Below the pieces are notes generated by a model. It was not told the origin of the DNA. It saw only the letters and a program-made list of their open reading frames with translations, and ran no database searches. A stretch of 64,000 nucleotides of DNA, from positions 1 through 64,000 of the forward strand of contig CALXZL010000006.1 in assembly GCA_944393215.1 (NCBI GenBank), in the 5' to 3' direction. This document shows, in pieces, positions 41,216-49,283 of this stretch; the stretch's first letter is position 1, and each line of letters starts with the position of its first letter. This stretch comes from an uncultured Alphaproteobacteria bacterium (GTDB lineage Bacteria > Pseudomonadota > Alphaproteobacteria > RF32 > CAG-239). A program made the translations under genes and the position numbers.

Positions 41216-42835
41216 TTAATAAGTTTTCATTCTTGATTCGGGCGTCAAAGGAGACTCTAACACAATCGGGGTTAAAATAATCACTAAGAGGCTTCGATCT
41301 TTGGTTGCAACGGCAGTACCGCCGAGTAAAGAGTTATCAGCAGAGCCGACACCGGTCTTTTTAGCTTCACTTTCAACACGTTCATAACCACTGAGGATCA
41401 AAGATTCACCTGATTTCAGAGCCACTTCCTGGGTGAAACCGCGAGTTTCAATAATCGGGTTCTGAATATATTCACCGGAGGCAGGCTGCGTTGGATCTTC
41501 GTTGGTTTGTAAGTAAACTTTTTCCAAAGAGATCAAATCAGACAATGTTAAGTTAAACATCATTAACAAACGACCATGCTCCATAATACGCGGCAACACG
41601 TTAAGTGTAAAACCGGTTTCAATTTCTTCGGTTTCTGTAGAAATATCATAATCCGAACCGGAATCAGAACTTCCTGAGTTAGTCTTTGTAATTTCGGAAA
41701 TATAATTTTCTTTACGTGTAACCTGAATCGGGGCGGGTTTATTATTCAAAGTTGTAACCGTACCGCTGGTAACCAAAGTCGTATTATTCTTTTCGGACAG
41801 AGCTTGAATAAAGGAGGTGACGCTCCAATTTCCAGGCGTAATTGTCATATTGATATTTTTCTCAATTTCTTCAGACAATCCAGAAGGACTGGATATGCTC
41901 AAGGATGACTTTCCGTCATTAAAACCGGCAGACAAGTCTAAGCCATATTGATCGGAATCTGATAACGTCACTTGCAAAACTTTTACGCTGATGGCAACCT
42001 GACGGGACAAACGATTATTTTGTTCATTAATATAGACAGCCACCTTTTTAATTTCGATAGGTGTACCGGTTAAAGTAACGGTTCCGTTTACGGAATCAAC
42101 GCTGAGCTTAGAATCTTTACCAATCATGGATTCGATAGCTTTTTGCATATTAGTCCATAATTCAAGTTCTGCCCCAGATTTTAATGTTGCCGAAGCATTT
42201 CCGCTTTCTCCGGATGATTCTCCTCCCATATTAACTTGCAAAGAAGGCTTTGTCGGCAAGCTATATACGGTAAAGGTTCTAGTCTCATATCTATAAAAGA
42301 ACAATTCGTCTTTATCATATTTCCACCATAGTCCGAAACGGGAAGATATTTCATTTAAGAGCCCGCTCAAAGGTCCTTTGTAAGAAACCAACATTTTATC
42401 CGGCTCAGCCCAATCACTATTAATAGTTTCAGGATCAGGCTTATTAGATCTCGCAACCTCCATCATATTTTCTTCCAAATGGTTGGCAAACCGAACTTTA
42501 ATGGAAGTAATTTTATTGATCATATCTCCGATTTCGTATAAGGATATCGGACGATTACTGACTAATGTAATTCCGTCTTTAGCTTCCAAATAACTGGGCA
42601 AAGGTTGACCATTGTATTCGATTTCGGACTTATCACCGAGCCAAATATCATTTTTAACGCGAACAACATCTTCCGGAGCGGCTTTAGTTGGCATTTTTGA
42701 TTTTTCGTTTAATTCGGTCGCCGTTTTAACTTCATGTTCAATTTCAGCATCAAGTTGGGTAGACAAAGAGCAAGCAGCAATAATTGCCGTAGCGGATAAC
42801 CCCAAAGCAATTTTCAAATAATTATTCATAAGCAT
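41216..42835 (-). CDS. pilN: Type IVb pilus secretin lipoprotein (PilN)
   Basis: A 539-residue outer-membrane secretin that forms the pilus exit pore. The lipoprotein signal is LKIALGLSATAIIAACSLST, lipidated Cys near residue 19. An N-terminal region with TLVSNRPISLYEIGDMINKI and YKGPLSGLLNEISSRFGLWW (N0/N1-like) is followed by the secretin core: VSIKVLQVTL, NTTLVTSGTVTTLNNKPAPI, ETGFTLNVLPRIMEHGRLLM and VALKSGESLILSGYERVESE. ATG 42835 is chosen with GGAGG 6 bp upstream, overlapping pilL by 14 bp. Confidence 0.92.
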   Translation of the reverse strand: MLMNNYLKIALGLSATAIIAACSLSTQLDAEIEHEVKTATELNEKSKMPTKAAPEDVVRVKNDIWLGDKSEIEYNGQPLPSYLEAKDGITLVSNRPISLYEIGDMINKITSIKVRFANHLEENMMEVARSNKPDPETINSDWAEPDKMLVSYKGPLSGLLNEISSRFGLWWKYDKDELFFYRYETRTFTVYSLPTKPSLQVNMGGESSGESGNASATLKSGAELELWTNMQKAIESMIGKDSKLSVDSVNGTVTLTGTPIEIKKVAVYINEQNNRLSRQVAISVKVLQVTLSDSDQYGLDLSAGFNDGKSSLSISSPSGLSEEIEKNINMTITPGNWSVTSFIQALSEKNNTTLVTSGTVTTLNNKPAPIQVTRKENYISEITKTNSGSSDSGSDYDISTETEEIETGFTLNVLPRIMEHGRLLMMFNLTLSDLISLEKVYLQTNEDPTQPASGEYIQNPIIETRGFTQEVALKSGESLILSGYERVESEAKKTGVGSADNSLLGGTAVATKDRSLLVIILTPIVLESPLTPESRMKTY

Positions 42836-43487
42836 TTTCATCCTCCAATGTCTCCACAACCAATACACGGTTTCCTTTATAGAAAGTAGCAATCGGTGCC
42901 GGTTTTGCACGGGCAAACGCACGGATTAAAGCCGAACTGACATCGGCAAACCGTCCGCGGAACATTGCACCAGCGGTTAAAGTATAATTGCGGTTCGTAT
43001 TCCAAACCAATCTCCATCCGGCACGATCACTCCATTCGGTCAACAGAGTTTTGAGAGTTTTTCCTTCTTCTGCCAACCAATCTTCAACCGGATCTTCGGT
43101 AAGATTTTCATCATTTTGACTTCCTTGAGCACCTTGAGCCTCTTCCGTCTCTGTCATTTGAACGGTTTCTTCATAATCTATGACCTCATCTTCGATTGTC
43201 GGAGGAATGGATGACGATAAGTTACTCCCGGCGCCGCCTTGAACAATAAGCTGATCCCGAGGAGTTCTTTCTCCATACTCTTTATAATCGGCAGCCACTT
43301 CGGTGTAGTCAACAAAATCATTGCTTACGGGAGGTGTGTTCTGAATGGCATCCTGTGTCGTATTAACCTGAGCTGTAGAAGAAGCCGCAGGGGTTTGATT
43401 TGTCTTATTCAGAGGTGTAAAAACAGAACATCCTGATAATATAATGCAACAAGATAAAAACATAAATAGACGTTGTTTTTTGTTCAT
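42822..43487 (-). CDS. pilL: PilL/TcpQ-like pilus lipoprotein
   Basis: A 221-residue lipoprotein with signal LFMFLSCCIILSGCSVF (lipidated Cys near residue 20), a disordered acidic middle and a C-terminal TcpQ/PilL domain: WLAEEGKTLKTLLTEWSDRA, GWRLVWNTNRNYTLTAGAMF, then RFADVSSALIRAFARAKPAP and YKGNRVLVVE. TcpQ-type proteins stabilise and target the secretin. It overlaps pilN by 14 bp, implying coupling. The start at 43487 (MNKKQRLF) excludes ten doubtful upstream residues. Confidence 0.88.
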   Translation of the reverse strand: MNKKQRLFMFLSCCIILSGCSVFTPLNKTNQTPAASSTAQVNTTQDAIQNTPPVSNDFVDYTEVAADYKEYGERTPRDQLIVQGGAGSNLSSSIPPTIEDEVIDYEETVQMTETEEAQGAQGSQNDENLTEDPVEDWLAEEGKTLKTLLTEWSDRAGWRLVWNTNRNYTLTAGAMFRGRFADVSSALIRAFARAKPAPIATFYKGNRVLVVETLEDENAYE

Positions 43488-43575
43488 TTTTAAGGTTCCC
43501 AAGCAATATTTTGTCATAATTTTTTACCTATCATACATACGGAAAAATAAATAATCAAGCGCAAGCAACAACTTA

Positions 43576-45372
43576 TTACCATTGCAAATATCGATTTTTG
43601 TCATTTGTCTGAATATTTGAAATCTCCTTGTTAATTCTAACAGTTCTTAAAATAAAGGAATTTGGTTCCCTGACGGTAAAAACCGTGTTTATTTTTTCAG
43701 GAAGGGCACCTTCATTTATTAAAATATTTTGCAACAAGTTTAGTCGTCTTCTTTGCAAGAGAGGAGAACTTGTGCCGTCAATTCTAATTTCCAAGCCGGT
43801 AGTCGGCTCTTCGGCGGTTTTTTGTGCAAAGGCTTTGATCCAGCGGAGGGTTTGTCCGGAAATTTCTGCGCGATTGGGTTGAAAAGACAATCTGATTTCG
43901 GTCGGCAGAATTTTTGACATCAATTTATTCTGTTTTCTTGAAAAAGCAGAAAAAAGGGAGTTGGTGGATTCTTCTTCGTTTTCATTTACTCCGATTTCAG
44001 GGGTGGTGTCGGAATTTGTTGAAAACAGAGAAGTGATACTATCAAGGATATTGCTGCTTTTCCCATTAGAGTTTTTGTCTTCACGAACAAACTCATCAGA
44101 ATTTGAATCTTGAAGATTGTTTTGTTTGTTTTCCTCTTCTTTTCGAATTAATCCTTTGGCTTCTAATTCTTCTTTAATTTCTTGATTCTTTGGAGATGAA
44201 ATAAGCTGAGGTGTTAAATTTTCATCATTTAAAATATCTTCCGGTATGGGAATAAGGAGGTTATCAACGGTTTTTGATGCCAGTAAAACTTCATCATTAG
44301 AAGGAGTGGCATCTTTTTTTAAAAAAAGTTTGTCAACCTCTTTATCGCTCAGATTAAATTTTTTGTCATCTTGCAACATCTGATTTTTAGGAAAGCTTTT
44401 ACCTTTTGCAACCAACCAGGGATCATCATCTGGACGCTTGTCTTTCATGCTTTGCCAAGTGCGGGTTTCTGCGCTTTTTTGTGTTTGTGTTGAAATATTT
44501 TTATTTGTCATGCTGCGGATGGGAACATTTTGAGAATTCAGCGCAACTTGATTGGATGTGGCGTCAAGGGAGGTCTTTACTTTTGCATCGGCAAAAAGCT
44601 TTTCTGAAGAGCTTTCTAACGGAATAAGCATTAAAGGAGGATTTTGTTCTTGTACTTTGTCATCTTTTTTCAAATCAGAAGAAAACCTATCTGCAACTGC
44701 TTGTTCGGGGTTTAGCTGCGCAACTTGATGAGCCTTTTTTTCAAAATTAATATCTTCTTTGCTTTTAGGATTATTGTCGGTTAGGGGCAGAGGTTCGTCC
44801 TGCTTCTGAAGTTTTGCCGGAGTTAAAGAGGCAATATCTCTTTGTTGGTGAGAAGAAGCAATTTGATTTGTCTTTTCAGGGGTGTAAATCGGTTTTTTAT
44901 CAATTTTCTCAATAACAAGAGGAATATCCGCAGAAATATCTGTTGATATGGAAGCCTTATTATCCGCAACCGTAGATAGTTGTGAAATATCCTTATCTTC
45001 TTTTTGAACTGCGGAATTTAGAGCAACAACCTTCTCGTTAAGAGGAGCAATTTCTAAAGGCAAAGCCGGAGTGTCTGCAGAAACAATATCTTTGGTAGAT
45101 TCAATAATCGGAATATTGATATCTGGAGCAGAAGAAACTTCAGGTTTGCTGATTGACATATCGGATAAAATAATTTTTTTAGTAGGAACGGCTACGGTTT
45201 TAATAGGGGATATATCGTTGTTTTTTATAAATAAAACAACGTTTTTATTTGATATTTTGAGAGGGGATTTTTCTTCTTGAGAGGCATCAAAAAATGCTCT
45301 GTTTAATGTAAAAATAACAAACAGAGAAAAAACAAAGCTGTAAACAAAAGTTTTAAAAGCCGTTTTTTTCAT
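43576..45372 (-). CDS. Large envelope-spanning protein with an OmpA-like C-terminus
   Basis: A 598-residue protein at the head of the pilus operon. The N-terminus MKKTAFKTFVYSFVFSLFVI is a signal anchor or signal peptide. Residues about 30-480 are low complexity, rich in Asp, Lys, Ser, Pro and Ile, and predicted disordered. The last 110 residues resemble a divergent OmpA/MotB peptidoglycan-binding domain: IRLSFQPNRAEISGQTLRWI, LEIRIDGTSSPLLQRRRLNL and LQNILINEGALPEKI, matching the pattern of strand, helix, G-x-D-like, R-x-x-L. It could connect the pilus or secretion system to the cell wall. The frame continues upstream to 45516 but ATG 45372 gives a normal N-terminus. No function is proven. 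Confidence 0.7.
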   Translation of the reverse strand: MKKTAFKTFVYSFVFSLFVIFTLNRAFFDASQEEKSPLKISNKNVVLFIKNNDISPIKTVAVPTKKIILSDMSISKPEVSSAPDINIPIIESTKDIVSADTPALPLEIAPLNEKVVALNSAVQKEDKDISQLSTVADNKASISTDISADIPLVIEKIDKKPIYTPEKTNQIASSHQQRDIASLTPAKLQKQDEPLPLTDNNPKSKEDINFEKKAHQVAQLNPEQAVADRFSSDLKKDDKVQEQNPPLMLIPLESSSEKLFADAKVKTSLDATSNQVALNSQNVPIRSMTNKNISTQTQKSAETRTWQSMKDKRPDDDPWLVAKGKSFPKNQMLQDDKKFNLSDKEVDKLFLKKDATPSNDEVLLASKTVDNLLIPIPEDILNDENLTPQLISSPKNQEIKEELEAKGLIRKEEENKQNNLQDSNSDEFVREDKNSNGKSSNILDSITSLFSTNSDTTPEIGVNENEEESTNSLFSAFSRKQNKLMSKILPTEIRLSFQPNRAEISGQTLRWIKAFAQKTAEEPTTGLEIRIDGTSSPLLQRRRLNLLQNILINEGALPEKINTVFTVREPNSFILRTVRINKEISNIQTNDKNRYLQW

Positions 45373-45673
45373 AAAATAACCCCTCAAAAAAGTAGATAAA
45401 TCAAAATGCGACTCTTGGCAAGAAGTTAAAAAAAAATGATAAAAAGTTGTGGATTCTTTTAAATTAAAAGCATAGAGGAATAAAAGAGAAAAACATAAAA
45501 AAAATAACAAAAACAAAAATATAAACTGTGAATTTTTTGTTACGAGAAAAAAATCTGCCTGTAAACAATATGTTAACTCTTTTCGTGTAATAACAAAAAT
45601 GCTGGAAAAAAAAGAAAAATTTAGTTATGCTATAAAGAGAATAGTATAATTGAATTAAACAAGGAGAAAAAAT
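45373..45673. promoter_or_regulatory. Divergent intergenic region between the pilus and VirB loci
   Basis: About 300 bp of very AT-rich DNA with no supported ORF. A perfect -10-like TATAAT (45645-45650) lies 24 bp before the first VirB2-like start, with only a weak -35. An imperfect palindrome, GTAAAC-AATAT-GTTAAC (near 45559-45575), sits mid-region and could be an operator. Both flanking operons must be transcribed from here. Confidence 0.5.
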
Positions 45674-46021
45674 ATGCGTTTTATAAAGAAAAATCTTTGC
45701 ACAATTTTGTGTTTGGCACTTTTTGTTGTTCTCGGAACAACAGATGCCGCATTTGCACAAGCCGTAGACTTGGTAGATACAGCTCAAAACAAAGCCATTG
45801 CCGTATTTAAGGCAGTAAAGAGCATCATCTTTATTGTTGGTGGTTTTGGTTTGGTTGTATTGGCATTTATGGCAATTTTCGGAAAGTTAGACTGGAAGAA
45901 ATTTTCTATGTTAGCCGTAGGTTTGGCAATTTTGGCAGCAGCAGGATCAATCGTAGACTACGCTACAGGTGATAGTGAAGGTACTGCATTGGGTGATACA
46001 TTCAGCAATTCTGCACAATAA
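45674..46021 (+). CDS. VirB2-like pilin 1
   Basis: A 115-residue protein of the VirB2/TrbC pilin class. Signal peptide LCTILCLALFVVLGTTDAAF ends AFA|QAVD. Two hydrophobic segments follow: IIFIVGGFGLVVLAFMAIFG and FSMLAVGLAILAAAGSIVDY. They are joined by the short polar loop KLDWKK, as in VirB2 pilins that assemble in the inner membrane. It shares the core R/K-x-I/L-IFIxxGFG-x16-FGK-xxWK with the next two proteins. AAGGAG precedes the ATG. VirB2 forms the T4SS pilus; which paralogue does so here is unknown. Confidence 0.82.
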   Translation: MRFIKKNLCTILCLALFVVLGTTDAAFAQAVDLVDTAQNKAIAVFKAVKSIIFIVGGFGLVVLAFMAIFGKLDWKKFSMLAVGLAILAAAGSIVDYATGDSEGTALGDTFSNSAQ

Positions 46022-46043
46022 TATAATAATACAAAATAACATC

Positions 46044-46095
46044 AAGGAGGCTGGTCATGGAAAATTTAATTTTAAATTTGATATGCAGCCTCCTT
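46044..46095 (+). promoter_or_regulatory. Hairpin masking a perfect Shine-Dalgarno sequence
   Basis: AAGGAGGCT (46044-46052) pairs perfectly with AGCCTCCTT (46087-46095). The loop carries a second palindrome, AAATTTAA-TT-TTAAATTT. The AAGGAGG in the left arm is an ideal ribosome-binding site 6 bp before an ATG at 46057, in frame with VirB2-like gene 2. Formation of the hairpin would hide it, suggesting translational or stability control between pilins 1 and 2. Confidence 0.6.
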
Positions 46096-46128
46096 ATTGT
46101 TAACTATTATATAAGAAGAGAGAGACAA

Positions 46129-46473
46129 ATGGAAAAGCTGTACATAAGAGTAAAGAAAATGAGTCGATTGGTAATATTATCACTGATATTTTCTTCAGTC
46201 TTATTTATAGCGCCGTCATATGCGGCAGAGGCGAGCCTATTTGGCGATTTAACGGCGAAGGGTATAGAAATATTTACGGGAATGCGTGATATTATCTATG
46301 TTGTTGCCGGGTTTGGTATTATAGGTGTGGCAATTGGCGGATTTTTCGGGAATATTAACTGGAAATGGCTGGGTGCCATAGTTATAGGTTTAATGGTAAT
46401 TGGTTTAACGGGAGGAATCTTGACCTATATAGGTGGTAGTGATGCTCCTGCAATATCAGATACCTTAAAATAA
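46129..46473 (+). CDS. VirB2-like pilin 2
   Basis: A 114-residue VirB2-like protein. The signal peptide, MSRLVILSLIFSSVLFIAPS (from codon 11), is followed by YAA|EAS. The pilin core is RDIIYVVAGFGIIGVAIGGF, then FGNINWKWLG, then IVIGLMVIGLTGGILTYIGG, matching pilins 1 and 3 in spacing. Start choice is open: ATG 46129 has AGAGAG upstream and gives a normal signal peptide; ATG 46057 has a perfect Shine-Dalgarno sequence inside the hairpin and would add 24 residues (ILNLICSLLIVNYYI...). Confidence 0.78.
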   Translation: MEKLYIRVKKMSRLVILSLIFSSVLFIAPSYAAEASLFGDLTAKGIEIFTGMRDIIYVVAGFGIIGVAIGGFFGNINWKWLGAIVIGLMVIGLTGGILTYIGGSDAPAISDTLK

Positions 46474-46494
46474 TGTAAAAGAAGGAGAAAAGCA

Positions 46495-48825
46495 ATGAAG
46501 CATAGTGGAAAAATAGTACTTTTGTTTTCGTTTTGTTGCTTGGCTCTTATTTTTATGAGCGGAGACGCATATGCTGCCGATGTTTTGCAAACGGTTAGGG
46601 ATAAAGCAGCATCATTTATAAAAAGTTTACGCCCGTTAATTTTTATTTTGGCAGGCTTTGGCTTAATAGGTTTTGCCTTCGGTGCAATTTTTGGAAAAAT
46701 AAGCTGGAAGTGGTTTGCCCATATTGCTATCGGGTTGTTTTTGGTTGCCAATGTCGGATTATTTATTGACTATTTTGCCACGAGAAGCGGTGCGGCAGGA
46801 CAATATGCCCAAGATTTGGGATATGGAAAATATTTAGATGCATCGGGAGGATATACACCCACCGATGGTTCTCCGTCAGATCCGCAATCGCAGAAGACGC
46901 CGAGCGAGAGTGGAGATGGTCAAGACAATAGCAGTAGTGAAAATGCAGATTCCACATGTGTACCGGGAACAGGAACGGGTTGCGAAAAAAATTATTTTGA
47001 AAATGTTAATGAAGATTTATTGGATCCCTCTAAAGATATGGCAATGCAAAATTGTACACTTAGGGGTGGAAAATGGAATTCTTCGAGTTCGTCGTGCGAG
47101 TATGAGGCTCTGAATTCTCCGATAAGCATACCAGGTATTAATAACAACACCAACAATACGACTAATAACAACACCAACAATACGACTAATAACAACACGT
47201 CAAATGTTCCTTCCGGAGAACAAATGAATTCTTTGGCTCAAAAAGCGCAAGATCAATACAATTCAAATGGAAAGATTGATATGAATCAGCTTTTGCGAGA
47301 TGAGATAGCTGCCGGAAATATGACGCCGGAACAAGCGGCTCAGGCAGGAGCGATATTTACCGAAGTTGCAAATGCCACAGGTGGTGATGTTGGCAAAGCC
47401 ATTGAAGACGTATTGAGGGGATCGCAGGAGCAGATGGAAGAAGAAAAAGAAAAGGCTAATGAAAATCAATCAGCTGATATGACAGCTTCGGGCTCTTCAT
47501 CCGATTCTTCAGTATCGGCAAACCAAGATATAATCGATGGAAGTGGTGTTCCGAGCGAAAACCAGGCTTCAGAGGTTAGTGATTTGTTCAATCAACTTTC
47601 AAGCGGGGAATCAGGAACAGCACCGGCTACTGAAAATAGCGGAACAGATACTCCGTCAAATGAACCTAAGCAAAATCAGACGGATACGGAACAACAAAAA
47701 TGCACTGCAAATAATGGATATTGGGATGGTGAAAAATGCATAACATCATCCGCAGGCGTTGATATGAGCAAAATAAAAGAAGTTATCACTGTGAATGGTA
47801 GACAGACGGGAGTTACAGAAAATGGACGTTATGTCGATTTAGCAACCGGTGAAGAAGATACCTTTATGGATTTAATAGATGCTGATGGTAATGAGTGGCT
47901 GTATAATAAGGAAACGCAAGAATATTTTAATCCGAAAACAGGAGAAACAACAACGGCAGAAATGCTGAGAGCTGAGGGACCAGTTTATGATGCGGATCAG
48001 TATAAAGAAAATCAAGAAAAAAGAGCTTGCATGCTTAAATTTTCTAAGGGATATAGCTGGGTTAACGGAAAATGTTTGACTCCGGAAGAGACAGCAGAAA
48101 AAGAGGCTCAGGAACAGAAAGAAAAAGAAGAAAAAACGAAGAAATATTGTAAAGAAGGACAAGAATATATTGGCGAAGGTGATATGACAGGACCTATCTG
48201 TGTGGATACAGAAGAAACAAAAGCAAAGAAAAAAGCAGAGCAAGAGGAAGCTAGGAAAAAAGCAGAACAAGAGGAAGCTAGGAAAAAAGCAGAACAAGAG
48301 GAAGCAGAAGATGACGCTCCATTAGAAGATGAAGCGATGACAGAGGTAGATTGTAGATCTTTAGAATTAGAATGTAAAAATAAATATGCAGCGGCCTTAG
48401 AAGCATGTGATGCAGGAACAGAACGAATGACTCAAAAGGAATGGTGTCAAAAAAACCCAAGCAAATGTGCGTATGAAAATAGGGAATATGACAATATGGC
48501 TAAAAAACCAAAGGATGCGGAAGATTATAATAAATATATAGAGGAAATGTATGAAGAGAAGCGTAGATGTGAAGAGGCAAGATTAGATACATGTCATTTT
48601 GATAGAACACCATCTGAAGAGACATACTGCGAAAGATATCCAAGCCGCTGTACAGAAGTAAAAACAGGCTCAACTCAAGATTCAGGAATGTATCCGACAG
48701 GGGAAGGTAAGAATGACTATAGAGCTTATGTTATGGAAGTAGCTCAAAATAAAAAGAATCTTGAAAAATGTAAGGAAGCAGCTGGGGATGCTGCAGATAA
48801 ATGCTATGCTGCTTGCTCTAAATAA
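46495..48825 (+). CDS. VirB2-like pilin fused to a long Cys-rich repetitive tail
   Basis: A 776-residue protein. Residues 1-115 are a VirB2-like pilin unit: signal LFSFCCLALIFMSGDAYA, LRPLIFILAGFGLIGFAFGA, FGKISWKWF and AIGLFLVANVGLFIDYFATR. The remaining ~660 residues have no known domain. They hold an Asn/Thr repeat (47140-47199), three short Cys motifs of form C-x5-9-G-x-W-x5-C (CTLRGGKWNSSSSSC, CTANNGYWDGEKC, CMLKFSKGYSWVNGKC), a KKAEQEEAR repeat (48229-48304) and about ten more Cys near the C-terminus. Perhaps it is a pilus-tip or surface adhesin subunit; this is inference. AAGGAGA precedes the ATG and a strong terminator follows. Confidence 0.75.
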   Translation: MKHSGKIVLLFSFCCLALIFMSGDAYAADVLQTVRDKAASFIKSLRPLIFILAGFGLIGFAFGAIFGKISWKWFAHIAIGLFLVANVGLFIDYFATRSGAAGQYAQDLGYGKYLDASGGYTPTDGSPSDPQSQKTPSESGDGQDNSSSENADSTCVPGTGTGCEKNYFENVNEDLLDPSKDMAMQNCTLRGGKWNSSSSSCEYEALNSPISIPGINNNTNNTTNNNTNNTTNNNTSNVPSGEQMNSLAQKAQDQYNSNGKIDMNQLLRDEIAAGNMTPEQAAQAGAIFTEVANATGGDVGKAIEDVLRGSQEQMEEEKEKANENQSADMTASGSSSDSSVSANQDIIDGSGVPSENQASEVSDLFNQLSSGESGTAPATENSGTDTPSNEPKQNQTDTEQQKCTANNGYWDGEKCITSSAGVDMSKIKEVITVNGRQTGVTENGRYVDLATGEEDTFMDLIDADGNEWLYNKETQEYFNPKTGETTTAEMLRAEGPVYDADQYKENQEKRACMLKFSKGYSWVNGKCLTPEETAEKEAQEQKEKEEKTKKYCKEGQEYIGEGDMTGPICVDTEETKAKKKAEQEEARKKAEQEEARKKAEQEEAEDDAPLEDEAMTEVDCRSLELECKNKYAAALEACDAGTERMTQKEWCQKNPSKCAYENREYDNMAKKPKDAEDYNKYIEEMYEEKRRCEEARLDTCHFDRTPSEETYCERYPSRCTEVKTGSTQDSGMYPTGEGKNDYRAYVMEVAQNKKNLEKCKEAAGDAADKCYAACSK
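47140..47199 (+). repeat. 24-bp tandem repeat (Asn/Thr)
   Basis: Two exact 24-bp units (47140-47163 and 47164-47187) and a half unit follow each other. Each starts AATAACAACACC and encodes an eight-residue Asn/Thr-rich segment inside the long-tailed pilin protein. Confidence 0.9.
48229..48304 (+). repeat. 27-bp tandem repeat (KKAEQEEAR)
   Basis: Two near-exact 27-bp units (48229-48255, 48256-48282) and a partial third encode KKAEQEEAR repeats in the tail of the 776-residue protein; near identity suggests recent slippage. Confidence 0.9.
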
Positions 48826-48853
48826 TAGAACAATACGTTAACGCATTATTCAT

Positions 48854-48893
48854 AAAAAAAAGATACACTCTTACCATGAGTGTATCTTTTTTT
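48854..48893 (+). terminator. Rho-independent terminator after the VirB2-like cluster
   Basis: AGATACACTC (48861-48870) and GAGTGTATCT (48878-48887) form a perfect 10-bp stem with a 7-nt loop, with A-run before and T-run after. The three VirB2-like genes are therefore separated from the VirB3 operon. Confidence 0.92.
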
Positions 48894-48992
48894 GATTCGC
48901 TTTGTTTGTGACAAAAGAAGATGTTTTTGTTGCCAACGAAAGAGTAAAAAGATATCATAAAAACAAATGGAAAAATGTTGAGGGTTTAAAGC

Positions 48993-49283
48993 ATGAGAGA
49001 AATGATTCTTAAAGCAGTAGCAAATCCTCCCAAAATATTATGGGGGCCGTTTTTGCCGGTGTTGCTTAATATCGGCTTGCAATTTCCCATAATGTTTATG
49101 GCGATAGGTGTGCTGAATATGAACCCGCTGTTTTTTTTGGTGAGTATTTTGATAATGCATTTGGTCATTATATCTTTAGGCTTAAAAGAGCCTCATCTTT
49201 CCACCATGCTTCAGGCTTATGGTCAAACATATAAGCCGACAACCAATCTATACAAAGCAAAGGGGATGAAATTTGCACCCTAG
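48993..49283 (+). CDS. virB3: VirB3-like T4SS inner-membrane protein
   Basis: A 96-residue protein of the VirB3/TrbD type. The N-terminal VANPPKILWGPFLPVLLNIG holds the conserved xPxxxxGxP-like segment. Two membrane helices follow: FLPVLLNIGLQFPIMFMAIG and LFFLVSILIMHLVIISLGLK. The tail is KEPHLSTMLQAYGQTY, as VirB3 proteins carry a 'DP/EPH' motif there. It directly precedes VirB4, and the next gene starts inside its last codons (11 bp overlap), matching the VirB3-VirB4 order. GAGGG lies 9 bp before the ATG. Confidence 0.85.
   Translation: MREMILKAVANPPKILWGPFLPVLLNIGLQFPIMFMAIGVLNMNPLFFLVSILIMHLVIISLGLKEPHLSTMLQAYGQTYKPTTNLYKAKGMKFAP

Noticed and set aside
47140-48304. CRISPR array
   Set aside because: The repeats are in frame within one gene, 24 and 27 bp, and have no spacers.
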